From assembly GCA_029866965.1 (NCBI GenBank), contig CP123444.1:248001-312000 (forward strand): a DNA stretch of 64,000 nt. The letters are read 5' to 3'. The first letter of the stretch is position 1, and each line of letters starts with the position of its first letter. The position numbers and the translations under genes are program-made. Positions 52,817 through 64,000 of the stretch are shown here, piece by piece. Source of the DNA: Flavobacteriaceae bacterium YJPT1-3. Lineage in GTDB: Bacteria; Bacteroidota; Bacteroidia; Flavobacteriales; Flavobacteriaceae. Below the pieces are notes generated by a model. It was not told the origin of the DNA, did not search any database, and saw only the letters and a list, made by a program, of their open reading frames with translations.

Positions 52817-53347
52817 TCAAGATGACGAGGCCCCTTTGAAATTTTGCGACTGGTTTTTGAACAGCACATTAAAGGTCGTAAGGCTGCCGTAAATTCTTGT
52901 GATGTATTGCTGAAGATCAATTTTGTCTTGATCATCCAGAGTCTTACTGCTGTTGATCTTTTGCTCCATGACCCGAACACGGTCGCGTACCATCACGATC
53001 TTATGAAAGAAGGTTTCGATAGGAAGTTCTTTGCCGGCCAAACCGGTATCCTTGGGATGCAGTGTCAAAGTGCCTCCCTTCCATTTGTCCGCGATCGGGA
53101 CGATCTCTGAAATGTCAGAGTACCGCTGTAGTATTTCGCGTAAGCTTTTTTCAACTTCATAAAAACTTACGGTATCAACTTCATCATCAACCGCTTCAAT
53201 GATCTCAAGTGGCTCATCAATGGCTATGGTTTCCAATCCCTTTTCGATGAAGGTGATCCAATAATAATCCGCAGTAACATTGGTGACTACGCCTCGGCCA
53301 TGCGCTTCATGCTTCACCCGCGAGCCTATACCTAAAATTTTATTCAT
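52817..53347 (-). CDS. Conserved hypothetical protein with Tudor-like N-terminal segment
   Basis: A 176-residue protein. The N-terminus reads MNKILGIGSRVKHEAHGRGVVTNVTADYYWITF, a small beta-barrel pattern resembling the Tudor/DUF3553-type end of UvrD-like helicases. The C-terminal half is highly charged and helical, with FFHKIVMVRDRVRVMEQKINSSK and the strongly patterned QQYITRIYGSLTTFNVLFK. I recall near-identical C-terminal patterns in unannotated flavobacterial proteins, but know no function. A near-cognate palindrome copy (TTTCGCGTAAGC) lies inside at 53134-53145. Confidence 0.7.
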   Translation of the reverse strand: MNKILGIGSRVKHEAHGRGVVTNVTADYYWITFIEKGLETIAIDEPLEIIEAVDDEVDTVSFYEVEKSLREILQRYSDISEIVPIADKWKGGTLTLHPKDTGLAGKELPIETFFHKIVMVRDRVRVMEQKINSSKTLDDQDKIDLQQYITRIYGSLTTFNVLFKNQSQNFKGASSS

Positions 53348-53463
53348 TCAGCTATTTTGAAACTAAAGAAACAAAAAAAGAAGAAACCCTCCTGACTCCT
53401 GCTCAAGATTTGTCTAGCGCTCCGGAGGTAACTTGGGTTACCCTGGCTTCGCATGGTTTCGGC

Positions 53464-53471
53464 TATCTTTG
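53464..53471 (+). promoter_or_regulatory. Putative -7 element for the Crp/Fnr regulator gene
   Basis: TATCTTTG fits TAnnTTTG, about 113 bases before the ATG at 53585. The hairpin at 53480-53496 lies immediately downstream of it. Confidence 0.45.
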
Positions 53472-53479
53472 AAGAATAG

Positions 53480-53496
53480 GGTTCGAACATCGAACC
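53480..53496 (+). promoter_or_regulatory. Hairpin in the leader of the Crp/Fnr regulator gene
   Basis: GGTTCGA (53480-53486) and TCGAACC (53490-53496) form a perfect 7-bp stem with loop ACA. It could be an operator for the regulator itself or a 5' mRNA structure. It does not fit the Crp/Fnr consensus TTGAT-N4-ATCAA. Confidence 0.4.
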
Positions 53497-53584
53497 ATAA
53501 TATCAGTATCCCGTATAGTCAATGAATGATGTAGAATCTCCTTACTTCAGTCTCTAAACACTTAATGATTTGAACTGACCCGCT

Positions 53585-54211
53585 ATGATCGCAGCACTTC
53601 AAGAACATTTTGGCAACCAATTTGAGCCGGAGCTCCTTCGGGAAATTAATCAGGTAGGCACTTTTATGGAAGTGGAAGCGGGTCATGATCTGATCCGACC
53701 CGGACAATACATTCGTTCTATGCCTTTGCTATTGAAGGGAAGTATTAAAGTACTCAGACCGGATGAAGAAGGTGAGGAATTACTGCTTTATCATTTAGAC
53801 CAGGGCGACACTTGTGCCATGACCATGAGTTGCTGTATGGAAAGTAAGAAGAGTGCTATTCATGCTGTCGCGGAAACCCCTGCGGCCCTTCTTATGATTC
53901 CGGTAGCCAAGATGGAGGAATGGTCCACCCGATATAAGTCCTGGCGCAATTACGTCTTTGCAAGCTACCATCATCGAATGATGGAACTATTAGAGAGTAT
54001 CGATCAGATCGCATTTCAGCAATTGGACGAACGCCTGGAACGATATTTAGATGATCAAGTTCAAATCGCCGGTTCTCGAGAGCTTCAATTGACCCACAAA
54101 GCAATCGCTTCTGATCTTCATAGTAATCGGGTAGTCATCTCCAGACTACTTAAGAAAATGGAACAGCAGGGCAAAATAAAGCTGCATCGCAGCATTATTG
54201 AGGTCGTGTAA
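53585..54211 (+). CDS. Crp/Fnr family transcriptional regulator
   Basis: A 208-residue regulator with a cyclic-nucleotide-binding-like sensor (residues about 20-115) and a winged-helix DNA-binding domain (LTHKAIASDLHSNRVVISRLLKKMEQQGKIKLHRSIIEV). It has no Fnr-type N-terminal cysteine cluster. Instead Cys77, Cys83 and Cys84 sit together in DTCAMTMSCCMESKKS in the sensor, a plausible redox or persulfide sensing site. It is 60 bases upstream of a TauE/SafE gene and near a persulfide dioxygenase, so regulation of sulfide or persulfide defence is the best guess. Confidence 0.85.
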   Translation: MIAALQEHFGNQFEPELLREINQVGTFMEVEAGHDLIRPGQYIRSMPLLLKGSIKVLRPDEEGEELLLYHLDQGDTCAMTMSCCMESKKSAIHAVAETPAALLMIPVAKMEEWSTRYKSWRNYVFASYHHRMMELLESIDQIAFQQLDERLERYLDDQVQIAGSRELQLTHKAIASDLHSNRVVISRLLKKMEQQGKIKLHRSIIEVV

Positions 54212-54271
54212 CTCAAGTCACTTTACGTAGTGATCATTCTTGCTATTTTTAAGCCTTAAAACAAAAGATTC

Positions 54272-55066
54272 ATGTTAGAACTACTCGGGTATCTTGGAGC
54301 AGTACTCATCGGGATCATCCTGGGACTTATCGGTGGCGGCGGATCCATTCTAACGGTTCCTTTGCTCGTTTATGCCATCGGATTGAATCCGGTAGTCGCT
54401 ACGGCCTATTCGCTCTTTGTCGTAGGCACCACATCGCTCGTAGGGGCGGTTCGCAATATGGCACAAGGGAAAGTGGACCTCAGAACTGCTATTGTATTTG
54501 CCATACCCGCCTTTATTGCGGTCTATTTGACCAGAGCTTTTCTGATTCCAGCGTTGCCTGAAGTGCTGTTCTCGATTGGAGACTATCGAGTGGATAAACA
54601 ATTGGGAATCATGCTCTTTTTCGCGCTGATCATGCTGCTGGCTTCCGTATCGATGATTCGTGATCAAAAGAAGGAGCTGGGAATCGCTGAAAAAGTAGAG
54701 TACAACTATCCCCTGATCATCCTTGAAGGACTTGTAGTGGGTATTATCACCGGGATCGTTGGTGCTGGAGGTGGGTTTCTTATCATTCCTGCTTTGGTCT
54801 TATTGGCTAAACTTCCCATGAAAAAAGCAGTAGCCACTTCCCTGCTTATCATTGCCATTAAATCACTCATCGGATTTCTTGGAGATGTTCACTATCTAGA
54901 CATCGATTGGTCTTTTTTACTATCCTTTACCGGTCTATCCATACTGGGTATTTTTATCGGGATTTGGCTAAATCGTTTTGTGGATGGACAACGACTAAAA
55001 AAAGCTTTTGGATGGTTTGTGATGCTTATGGGGATCTATATCCTCTATAAAGAATTAACAATGTAA
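54272..55066 (+). CDS. Sulfite exporter TauE/SafE family membrane protein
   Basis: A 264-residue permease with about eight helices in two repeats. The repeat signatures are LIGIILGLIGGGGSILTVPLLVYAIG near residue 20 and VVGIITGIVGAGGGFLIIPALVL near 165, typical of TauE/SafE. Members export sulfite, sulfoacetate or related organosulfur anions. Its place between a Crp/Fnr regulator and a CstB-like persulfide dioxygenase suggests export of the sulfite formed by that enzyme. Confidence 0.88.
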   Translation: MLELLGYLGAVLIGIILGLIGGGGSILTVPLLVYAIGLNPVVATAYSLFVVGTTSLVGAVRNMAQGKVDLRTAIVFAIPAFIAVYLTRAFLIPALPEVLFSIGDYRVDKQLGIMLFFALIMLLASVSMIRDQKKELGIAEKVEYNYPLIILEGLVVGIITGIVGAGGGFLIIPALVLLAKLPMKKAVATSLLIIAIKSLIGFLGDVHYLDIDWSFLLSFTGLSILGIFIGIWLNRFVDGQRLKKAFGWFVMLMGIYILYKELTM

Positions 55067-55098
55067 CCGGAGTTACGCATTTAGTGGACAAACCTCCT

Positions 55099-55106
55099 TA
55101 TTTTTG
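55099..55106 (+). promoter_or_regulatory. Putative -7 element for the CstB-like gene
   Basis: TATTTTTG fits TAnnTTTG, 103 bases upstream of the ATG at 55209. The gene may therefore have its own promoter besides read-through from the exporter gene. Confidence 0.4.
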
Positions 55107-55208
55107 TAATGCAAAAAAACAGGTCCGCCAAGAATATTAAGCATGCGAATGCCTTGGTGATCCACGTGTCCTACCTGCTCTAAAAAAGGACTGAATAAAA
55201 CCAAAATT

Positions 55209-56627
55209 ATGAAGATAGAACAGATTTATACCGGATGCTTGGCTCAAGGAGCTTACTATATTGAGAGCGATGGAGAAGTGGCCATCATCGATCCCCTGAG
55301 AGAAGTGCAGCCTTATATAGAAAAGGCAGAAGCAGCTGCAGCCAAGATCAAATACATTTTTGAGACTCATTTTCACGCCGATTTTGTGTCTGGACATATC
55401 ACCCTCTCCGAAAAAACCGGGGCACCTATCGTTTATGGTCCGCAGGCGAATCCAAGTTTTGATGCTATTATTGCCACAGATGGTCAGGAATTCAAATTGG
55501 GAAAGCTCACCATCAAAGTGCTGCATACCCCCGGACATACTATGGAAAGTACCACCTATCTTTTACGAGACGAAAACGGACAGGACAAGGCATTATTTAC
55601 AGGGGACACCCTATTCTTAGGAGATGTTGGTCGCCCTGATCTTGCTCAAAAGGCAGCAGACATGACGCAAGAAGAACTGGCGGGCATGCTCTACGAAAGC
55701 CTACGAACCAAGATCATGCCCCTGGCCGATGACCTGATGGTGTATCCGGCGCATGGTGCCGGCAGCGCTTGCGGAAAAAATATGATGAAAGAAACGGTAG
55801 ACACCCTAGGCCATCAAAAGGAGATGAATTATGCCTTACGGGCTGATATGACCAAGGAGGAGTTCATCAAAGAGGTGACTGACGGATTGTTACCCCCGCC
55901 GGCCTACTTCCCCATGAACGTGCGGATGAATAAGGAAGGATATCAAAATATCGAAGAGATCCTCAAACAAGGGCAGGTCGCCTTGGGACCTGATGCCTTT
56001 GAAGCTGCCGCGAATGAAACCGGAGCGGTGGTTTTGGATGTTAGGCATCAAAAGGAATTCGCGCAGGGCCATATCCCCGGGTCTATTTTTATTGGCCTGG
56101 ATGGAAGCTTCGCACCCTGGGTAGGTGATCTAATCAAAGATGTACAGCAACCCATACTGCTGATCGCACCAGAGGATCGTATCAAGGAGGCCATCACTCG
56201 TTTATCTCGAGTGGGATTTGACCATACGATTGGCTATTTGAAAGGTGGCTTTGAAGCCTGGAAAAAGGCAGCCAAAGATTATGATACGGTCACTTCTATT
56301 ACCGCTGAAGAATTTCACAAGCGTGTAGACGAAAAAGAAGGTGAAGTTCCCGTATTTGATGTTCGAAAACCGGGCGAGTTTGAAGCAGAGCATTTGGAAA
56401 ATGCACATCACACTTCACTCTCTGTGTTGAATAAGCATCTGGCTGAGTTTCCGGAGAAGGAGACTTTCTATGTGCACTGCGCTGGAGGCTATCGAAGCAT
56501 GATTGCCGCGTCTATTTTGAAAAGTAGAGGCATTCACAACCTGATCGATATCCAAGGTGGCTTTAAGGCGATGAAAGAAGCAGGAGTCAAGACTACAAAT
56601 CAAGTCTGCCCTTCTAGTACGAAATAG
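55209..56627 (+). CDS. CstB-like persulfide dioxygenase-rhodanese fusion
   Basis: A 472-residue enzyme with three modules. Residues about 1-250 form a metallo-beta-lactamase-type persulfide dioxygenase with the zinc/iron ligands H54, H56, D58 and H63 in THFHADFVSGH, plus HTPGHTMEST and FTGDTLFLGDVGRPDL. A first rhodanese domain (AVVLDVRHQKEFAQGHIPGS) ends ILLIAPEDR with no catalytic Cys, so it is a pseudo-domain. The last rhodanese domain has the active Cys424 in YVHCAGGYRSM. This plan equals Staphylococcus aureus CstB, which oxidises persulfides to sulfite and thiosulfate. It is encoded near a TauE exporter. Confidence 0.9.
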   Translation: MKIEQIYTGCLAQGAYYIESDGEVAIIDPLREVQPYIEKAEAAAAKIKYIFETHFHADFVSGHITLSEKTGAPIVYGPQANPSFDAIIATDGQEFKLGKLTIKVLHTPGHTMESTTYLLRDENGQDKALFTGDTLFLGDVGRPDLAQKAADMTQEELAGMLYESLRTKIMPLADDLMVYPAHGAGSACGKNMMKETVDTLGHQKEMNYALRADMTKEEFIKEVTDGLLPPPAYFPMNVRMNKEGYQNIEEILKQGQVALGPDAFEAAANETGAVVLDVRHQKEFAQGHIPGSIFIGLDGSFAPWVGDLIKDVQQPILLIAPEDRIKEAITRLSRVGFDHTIGYLKGGFEAWKKAAKDYDTVTSITAEEFHKRVDEKEGEVPVFDVRKPGEFEAEHLENAHHTSLSVLNKHLAEFPEKETFYVHCAGGYRSMIAASILKSRGIHNLIDIQGGFKAMKEAGVKTTNQVCPSSTK

Positions 56628-56690
56628 AATGATGCCTGCCACTGAAGTCCATTGATCTGTCGCGTTTGGGTAGGTCCAGTAGATGATTGT

Positions 56691-56715
56691 AGGTTCGCTT
56701 TCGCGAAAGCAACCT
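56691..56715. repeat. Iterated palindrome copy with extended hairpin arms (intergenic)
   Basis: GCTTTCGCGAAAGC at 56697-56710 is flanked by AGGTT (56691-56695) and AACCT (56711-56715). This gives a longer inverted repeat upstream of the GH43-like gene. Confidence 0.75.
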
Positions 56716-56818
56716 TGCTTCGAGCCCAGATTAAAAGGGAATAATCTGATTCTGAAACAAGACACTACAGGATGATTTTTTCTGGGCGGAACTTTACCTT
56801 AGAAAAAATTTTGAGATC

Positions 56819-58282
56819 ATGCGTATTTTTTTCTTGTTCAGCCTTTCACTCCTCTTCATTGCCTGCAACACGGACTCAAAAAGACCAATTTCTGACAATA
56901 GCCCTGATGCGGGAGAACGTATTATCATTTCCAATGAACAGCCTCGTCTCACTGAAGATGGAAGCATTGTAGATGCACACGATGGGCGCGTGATTCAATT
57001 TAATGACACCTATTATTGGTACGGCACCGCCTATGGTACCACCAACGGCTTTACTACGGCTAATTATTATCAAGTCTACAGTTCCAAAGACTTAAAAACG
57101 TGGAGTCTTGAAGGAAGACTGTTACCTGATCAACCCGAAGGAGTCTATTATCGCCCACACGTGATCTATAATGCAAGCACCAAAAAATACGTCCTTTGGT
57201 ACAATTGGTACCCTCAGCTTTGGGATGGTCAGTTTGGTGTAGCAATAAGCGACTCTCCAGCGGGGCCTTTCGAGATCGTTAATGACAACGTAAACATGGC
57301 ACGTTCAGAAGTTGGCCTGGGTGATTTCGGACTTTTTGTAGATGACGATAATACCGCTTACATCAGCTACAATACTATTCAAAACCATCAAGTTTCTGTA
57401 GAAAAGCTTAATGCCGACTACACTGGATCTACCTTAGAAAATGGGGGCATCATTGCGGAGCATATGGAAGCCGGATCTCAGTTCAAACGCGGGGAGACGT
57501 ATTATCTCCTCACTGACTATACTTGCTGCTTCTGCAATTACGGATCTGGAGCACGAGTATATCAATCCAAAGATCCCTTAACCGGATATCAGCTTACTGG
57601 CAATATCAATCGATATCCCGGGAAAAGCGCTACGGTACTCCACGATGGAGAAACTACCGGGACCGCCTATGCGACGCTCACAAGGAATGACAGCGTATTT
57701 CAATCGGTGCAAGTGCTTTTAGACGAGCCTAAGCCACTAGCTCAAATAACCCTCCATATCTTTACCGGAAACCGGCCAGCCAATTGTGGAGATGTTGACA
57801 ATCCGCGGGTGCATCCTGAGATTGCCATCCCTGAGTTTACCCTCGAGTCCTGGAATATCTCAACCTGGGAGCCAGTAGCAATCCAGAATACGGAACGAGT
57901 GTCTTCCGCCTTGAGCGAAACCTTGATTCTCAGCATTCCTGAAACAGACGCCTACAGATGGCGTATAACTCCAAAAAAAACCATGGATAATTCGGCTGTT
58001 TATATCAATGAGATTAGCCTTGGGGATACTAACAAATTTGAAGTTTATATCACCGGAAATGATATTCCTCAACGACCCATCATTCCCGCCCAGCAAACCT
58101 ACGTGATGACTTTGGAGACTGCAGAAGGTCCTAACTATATTTGGATGGGCGACTTGTGGGGTTCTGCCTCTGATAATCAAAAAGGTCACGATTATCAGTA
58201 CTGGAGCGCTCCTTTGGAGTTTAGAGAAGATGGTAGTATCAAGCCGATGGAATGGACGGCATCTTGGGATGTCCAGTTCTAA
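56819..58282 (+). CDS. Glycoside hydrolase family 43-like lipoprotein
   Basis: A 487-residue lipoprotein (lipobox FIAC, Cys16) with the five-bladed beta-propeller pattern of clan GH-F. Visible are VDAHDGRVIQFNDTYYWYGTAYG (start of blade 1 with the probable base Asp), YYRPHVIYNASTKKYVLWYNW, GDFGLFVDDDNTAYISY and KRGETYYLLTDYTCCFCNYGSGA. The last has an unusual Cys cluster at 236-239. Residues about 305-405 look like an inserted discoidin-type carbohydrate-binding domain before the final strands (YIWMGDLWGSASDN). The substrate is unknown; the neighbouring beta-galactosidase and sulfatase suggest a galactan. Confidence 0.75.
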   Translation: MRIFFLFSLSLLFIACNTDSKRPISDNSPDAGERIIISNEQPRLTEDGSIVDAHDGRVIQFNDTYYWYGTAYGTTNGFTTANYYQVYSSKDLKTWSLEGRLLPDQPEGVYYRPHVIYNASTKKYVLWYNWYPQLWDGQFGVAISDSPAGPFEIVNDNVNMARSEVGLGDFGLFVDDDNTAYISYNTIQNHQVSVEKLNADYTGSTLENGGIIAEHMEAGSQFKRGETYYLLTDYTCCFCNYGSGARVYQSKDPLTGYQLTGNINRYPGKSATVLHDGETTGTAYATLTRNDSVFQSVQVLLDEPKPLAQITLHIFTGNRPANCGDVDNPRVHPEIAIPEFTLESWNISTWEPVAIQNTERVSSALSETLILSIPETDAYRWRITPKKTMDNSAVYINEISLGDTNKFEVYITGNDIPQRPIIPAQQTYVMTLETAEGPNYIWMGDLWGSASDNQKGHDYQYWSAPLEFREDGSIKPMEWTASWDVQF

Positions 58283-59103
58283 TCGCCCTGGGAATATGCG
58301 GTGACGAACTCCAGCAATAATGGAAAGGCCGGCTCGGTCATTAAATGTCCGTAACCGTCCAATTCATAAATCTCAATATCCTGATGACCTGCCACTTTCA
58401 TCATTCTGTAGAAATAGGCATTTTCTTCATAACGGCCTAAGAGTTCTTTTTCACGGTCTCCTGTAATCAATCGTACGGGTGGAGCCTCTTTGCGCACGAA
58501 GAATAAGGGAGCGAGACTATCAATCAATGCCCGCTCTGCCGGGATACCGCGTTGCTTTCTGATTTCAAAATGCGTAATGGTATGCCCGCTGAATGGAACC
58601 AATCCAGCGATCTGATTGGCGTCCAAACCATAAGCATTCAGTCGGGTAGGATCCATAACCGTCATGAGCGCTAAATAACCGCCTGCAGAGTGACCCGCCA
58701 CAAAGATTCGATTGTTATCCCCGTTATAGGTATGAATATTTCGAAAAACCCAGGCAATGGCTGCCGCGGCGTCATCGATACAGTTTTCCGGTTTAACTTT
58801 AGGAACCAATCGGTAGTCTGCACTCACGATAACATTTCCGGTTTCTTTCAAGGCCTCAGGAATGGCGTGATCTCCGCTCGACAGGCCGCCTCCATGAAAC
58901 CAGATGATGACAGGATGCGGCTTGGCTTCCCTGGGAAAATGAATGTTTAAGACTGCTTTTCTTCTTCTGTAATCATCGGAATCCTGATTTTTTAAGTCAT
59001 AGTAAGGAATGTCAAAAAGGGTGCTGTAGGCATTGTTCTGAGCCAGCATGGATGCGCTGATCGAGATCACGAGGCCGAAAAAGAGTCGTTTAAATTTACG
59101 CAT
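58279..59103 (-). CDS. Alpha/beta hydrolase (HSL-type esterase)
   Basis: A 274-residue exported esterase with a signal peptide ending MLAQ. The oxyanion HGGG motif is in VIIWFHGGGLSSGDH, the nucleophile Ser in FVAGHSAGGYLALM. The catalytic Asp is probably in LITGDREKELL, and His in LDGYGHLMTEPAFP. HSL-type enzymes in polysaccharide loci often remove acetyl or other ester groups from sugars. It is encoded convergent to the GH43-like gene (stops interlocked) and upstream neighbours are a beta-galactosidase and a sulfatase. Confidence 0.85.
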   Translation of the reverse strand: MRKFKRLFFGLVISISASMLAQNNAYSTLFDIPYYDLKNQDSDDYRRRKAVLNIHFPREAKPHPVIIWFHGGGLSSGDHAIPEALKETGNVIVSADYRLVPKVKPENCIDDAAAAIAWVFRNIHTYNGDNNRIFVAGHSAGGYLALMTVMDPTRLNAYGLDANQIAGLVPFSGHTITHFEIRKQRGIPAERALIDSLAPLFFVRKEAPPVRLITGDREKELLGRYEENAYFYRMMKVAGHQDIEIYELDGYGHLMTEPAFPLLLEFVTAYSQGD

Positions 59104-59210
59104 ACTCCAAAGTTTAAAAATTCAATAGGTATTCCTCCATACTGATCCAAAGCAGGACACCCAACCCCCTCATACCCAGGCTGACCTGCAGCTGCAGGCT
59201 AAAACAGTAC

Positions 59211-63913
<4,703 letters not shown>

Positions 63914-64000
63914 AATTCATTTTAGTTTAGACAGTAGCTATCTGATTACTCAATCCGATAATTATGGTCGATAGGATAAGTACCGATAAGCCGGCTGCAA
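63914..64000. other. Upstream region of the sulfatase gene to the window edge
   Basis: No gene or clear TAnnTTTG motif on the minus strand is visible in these 87 bases. The rest of the polysaccharide locus, if any, lies outside the window. Confidence 0.4.

Noticed and set aside
53480-53496. T-arm of a tRNA
   Set aside because: GGTTCGA resembles a tRNA T-loop, but no acceptor, D or anticodon arms can be formed around it.

Overview
The window looks like core chromosome of a marine Flavobacteriaceae-type bacterium (Bacteroidota). Several things point there. It encodes type IX secretion parts: PorT, a SprA plug protein and a secreted protein with a type-B sorting tail. Its primary sigma factor is short (287 aa), and many genes follow the Bacteroidota -7 promoter motif TAnnTTTG, often with little or no leader. 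It has a full Na+-translocating NADH:quinone reductase operon, a lipoprotein TamA (TamL) and a bacillithiol-disulfide reductase. No rRNA, tRNA, CRISPR array, prophage or insertion sequence was found. The genus cannot be named from sequence reading alone.

Layout. 1-2.1 kb: three tandem, overlapping paralogues with carboxypeptidase-regulatory-like domains (the first runs off the window). 2.2-6.2 kb: dipeptidase E, a cluster of GNAT acetyltransferases including a two-domain fusion, a D-Ala-D-Ala carboxypeptidase and an M48 peptidase. 6.2-12.6 kb: gpmI, a thioredoxin-like lipoprotein, a HAD protein, map, a methyltransferase and a T9SS cargo protein. 12.6-20.1 kb (minus strand): nqrABCDEF, then a small conserved gene and apbE, whose product flavinylates NqrB and NqrC. 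20.2-26.2 kb: T9SS plug protein, a divergent cysteine dioxygenase / PLP decarboxylase pair (probable hypotaurine synthesis), DUF3667, apaG and a probable permuted NlpC/P60 protein. 26.3-32.6 kb: pruA, rsmG, a fatty acid desaturase, an aminotransferase and an OmpA-like protein. 32.6-36.4 kb (minus): trkA-trkH-ypdA. 36.5-43.4 kb: menG-porT, an rRNA/tRNA methyltransferase, tamL, fbaA and accD. 43.4-52 kb: a lipoprotein, rpsO, pnp, a large hybrid histidine kinase, rpoD and rpe. 52-56.6 kb: a Bax-inhibitor-like membrane protein, a conserved unknown, and a sulfur module (Crp/Fnr regulator, TauE/SafE exporter, CstB-like persulfide dioxygenase-rhodanese). 56.8-64 kb: part of a polysaccharide-utilisation locus (GH43-like lipoprotein, esterase, GH2 beta-galactosidase, sulfatase).

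The most striking signal that no gene explains is a highly iterated palindrome. TTTCGCGAAA occurs 12 times in 64 kb, where about 0.06 would be expected by chance, and eight copies extend to the 14-mer GCTTTCGCGAAAGC. Ten copies lie inside genes, on both coding strands and in all three reading frames; two are intergenic, one of these inside an extended hairpin. It behaves like a DNA-level element comparable in style to cyanobacterial HIP1, and its role is unknown to me. Other notable points are a terminator hairpin abutting the start codon of the gene upstream of apbE, perfect hairpins at the expected 5' ends of the rpsO and crp/fnr transcripts, and five convergent gene pairs whose stop codons interlock by exactly four bases.
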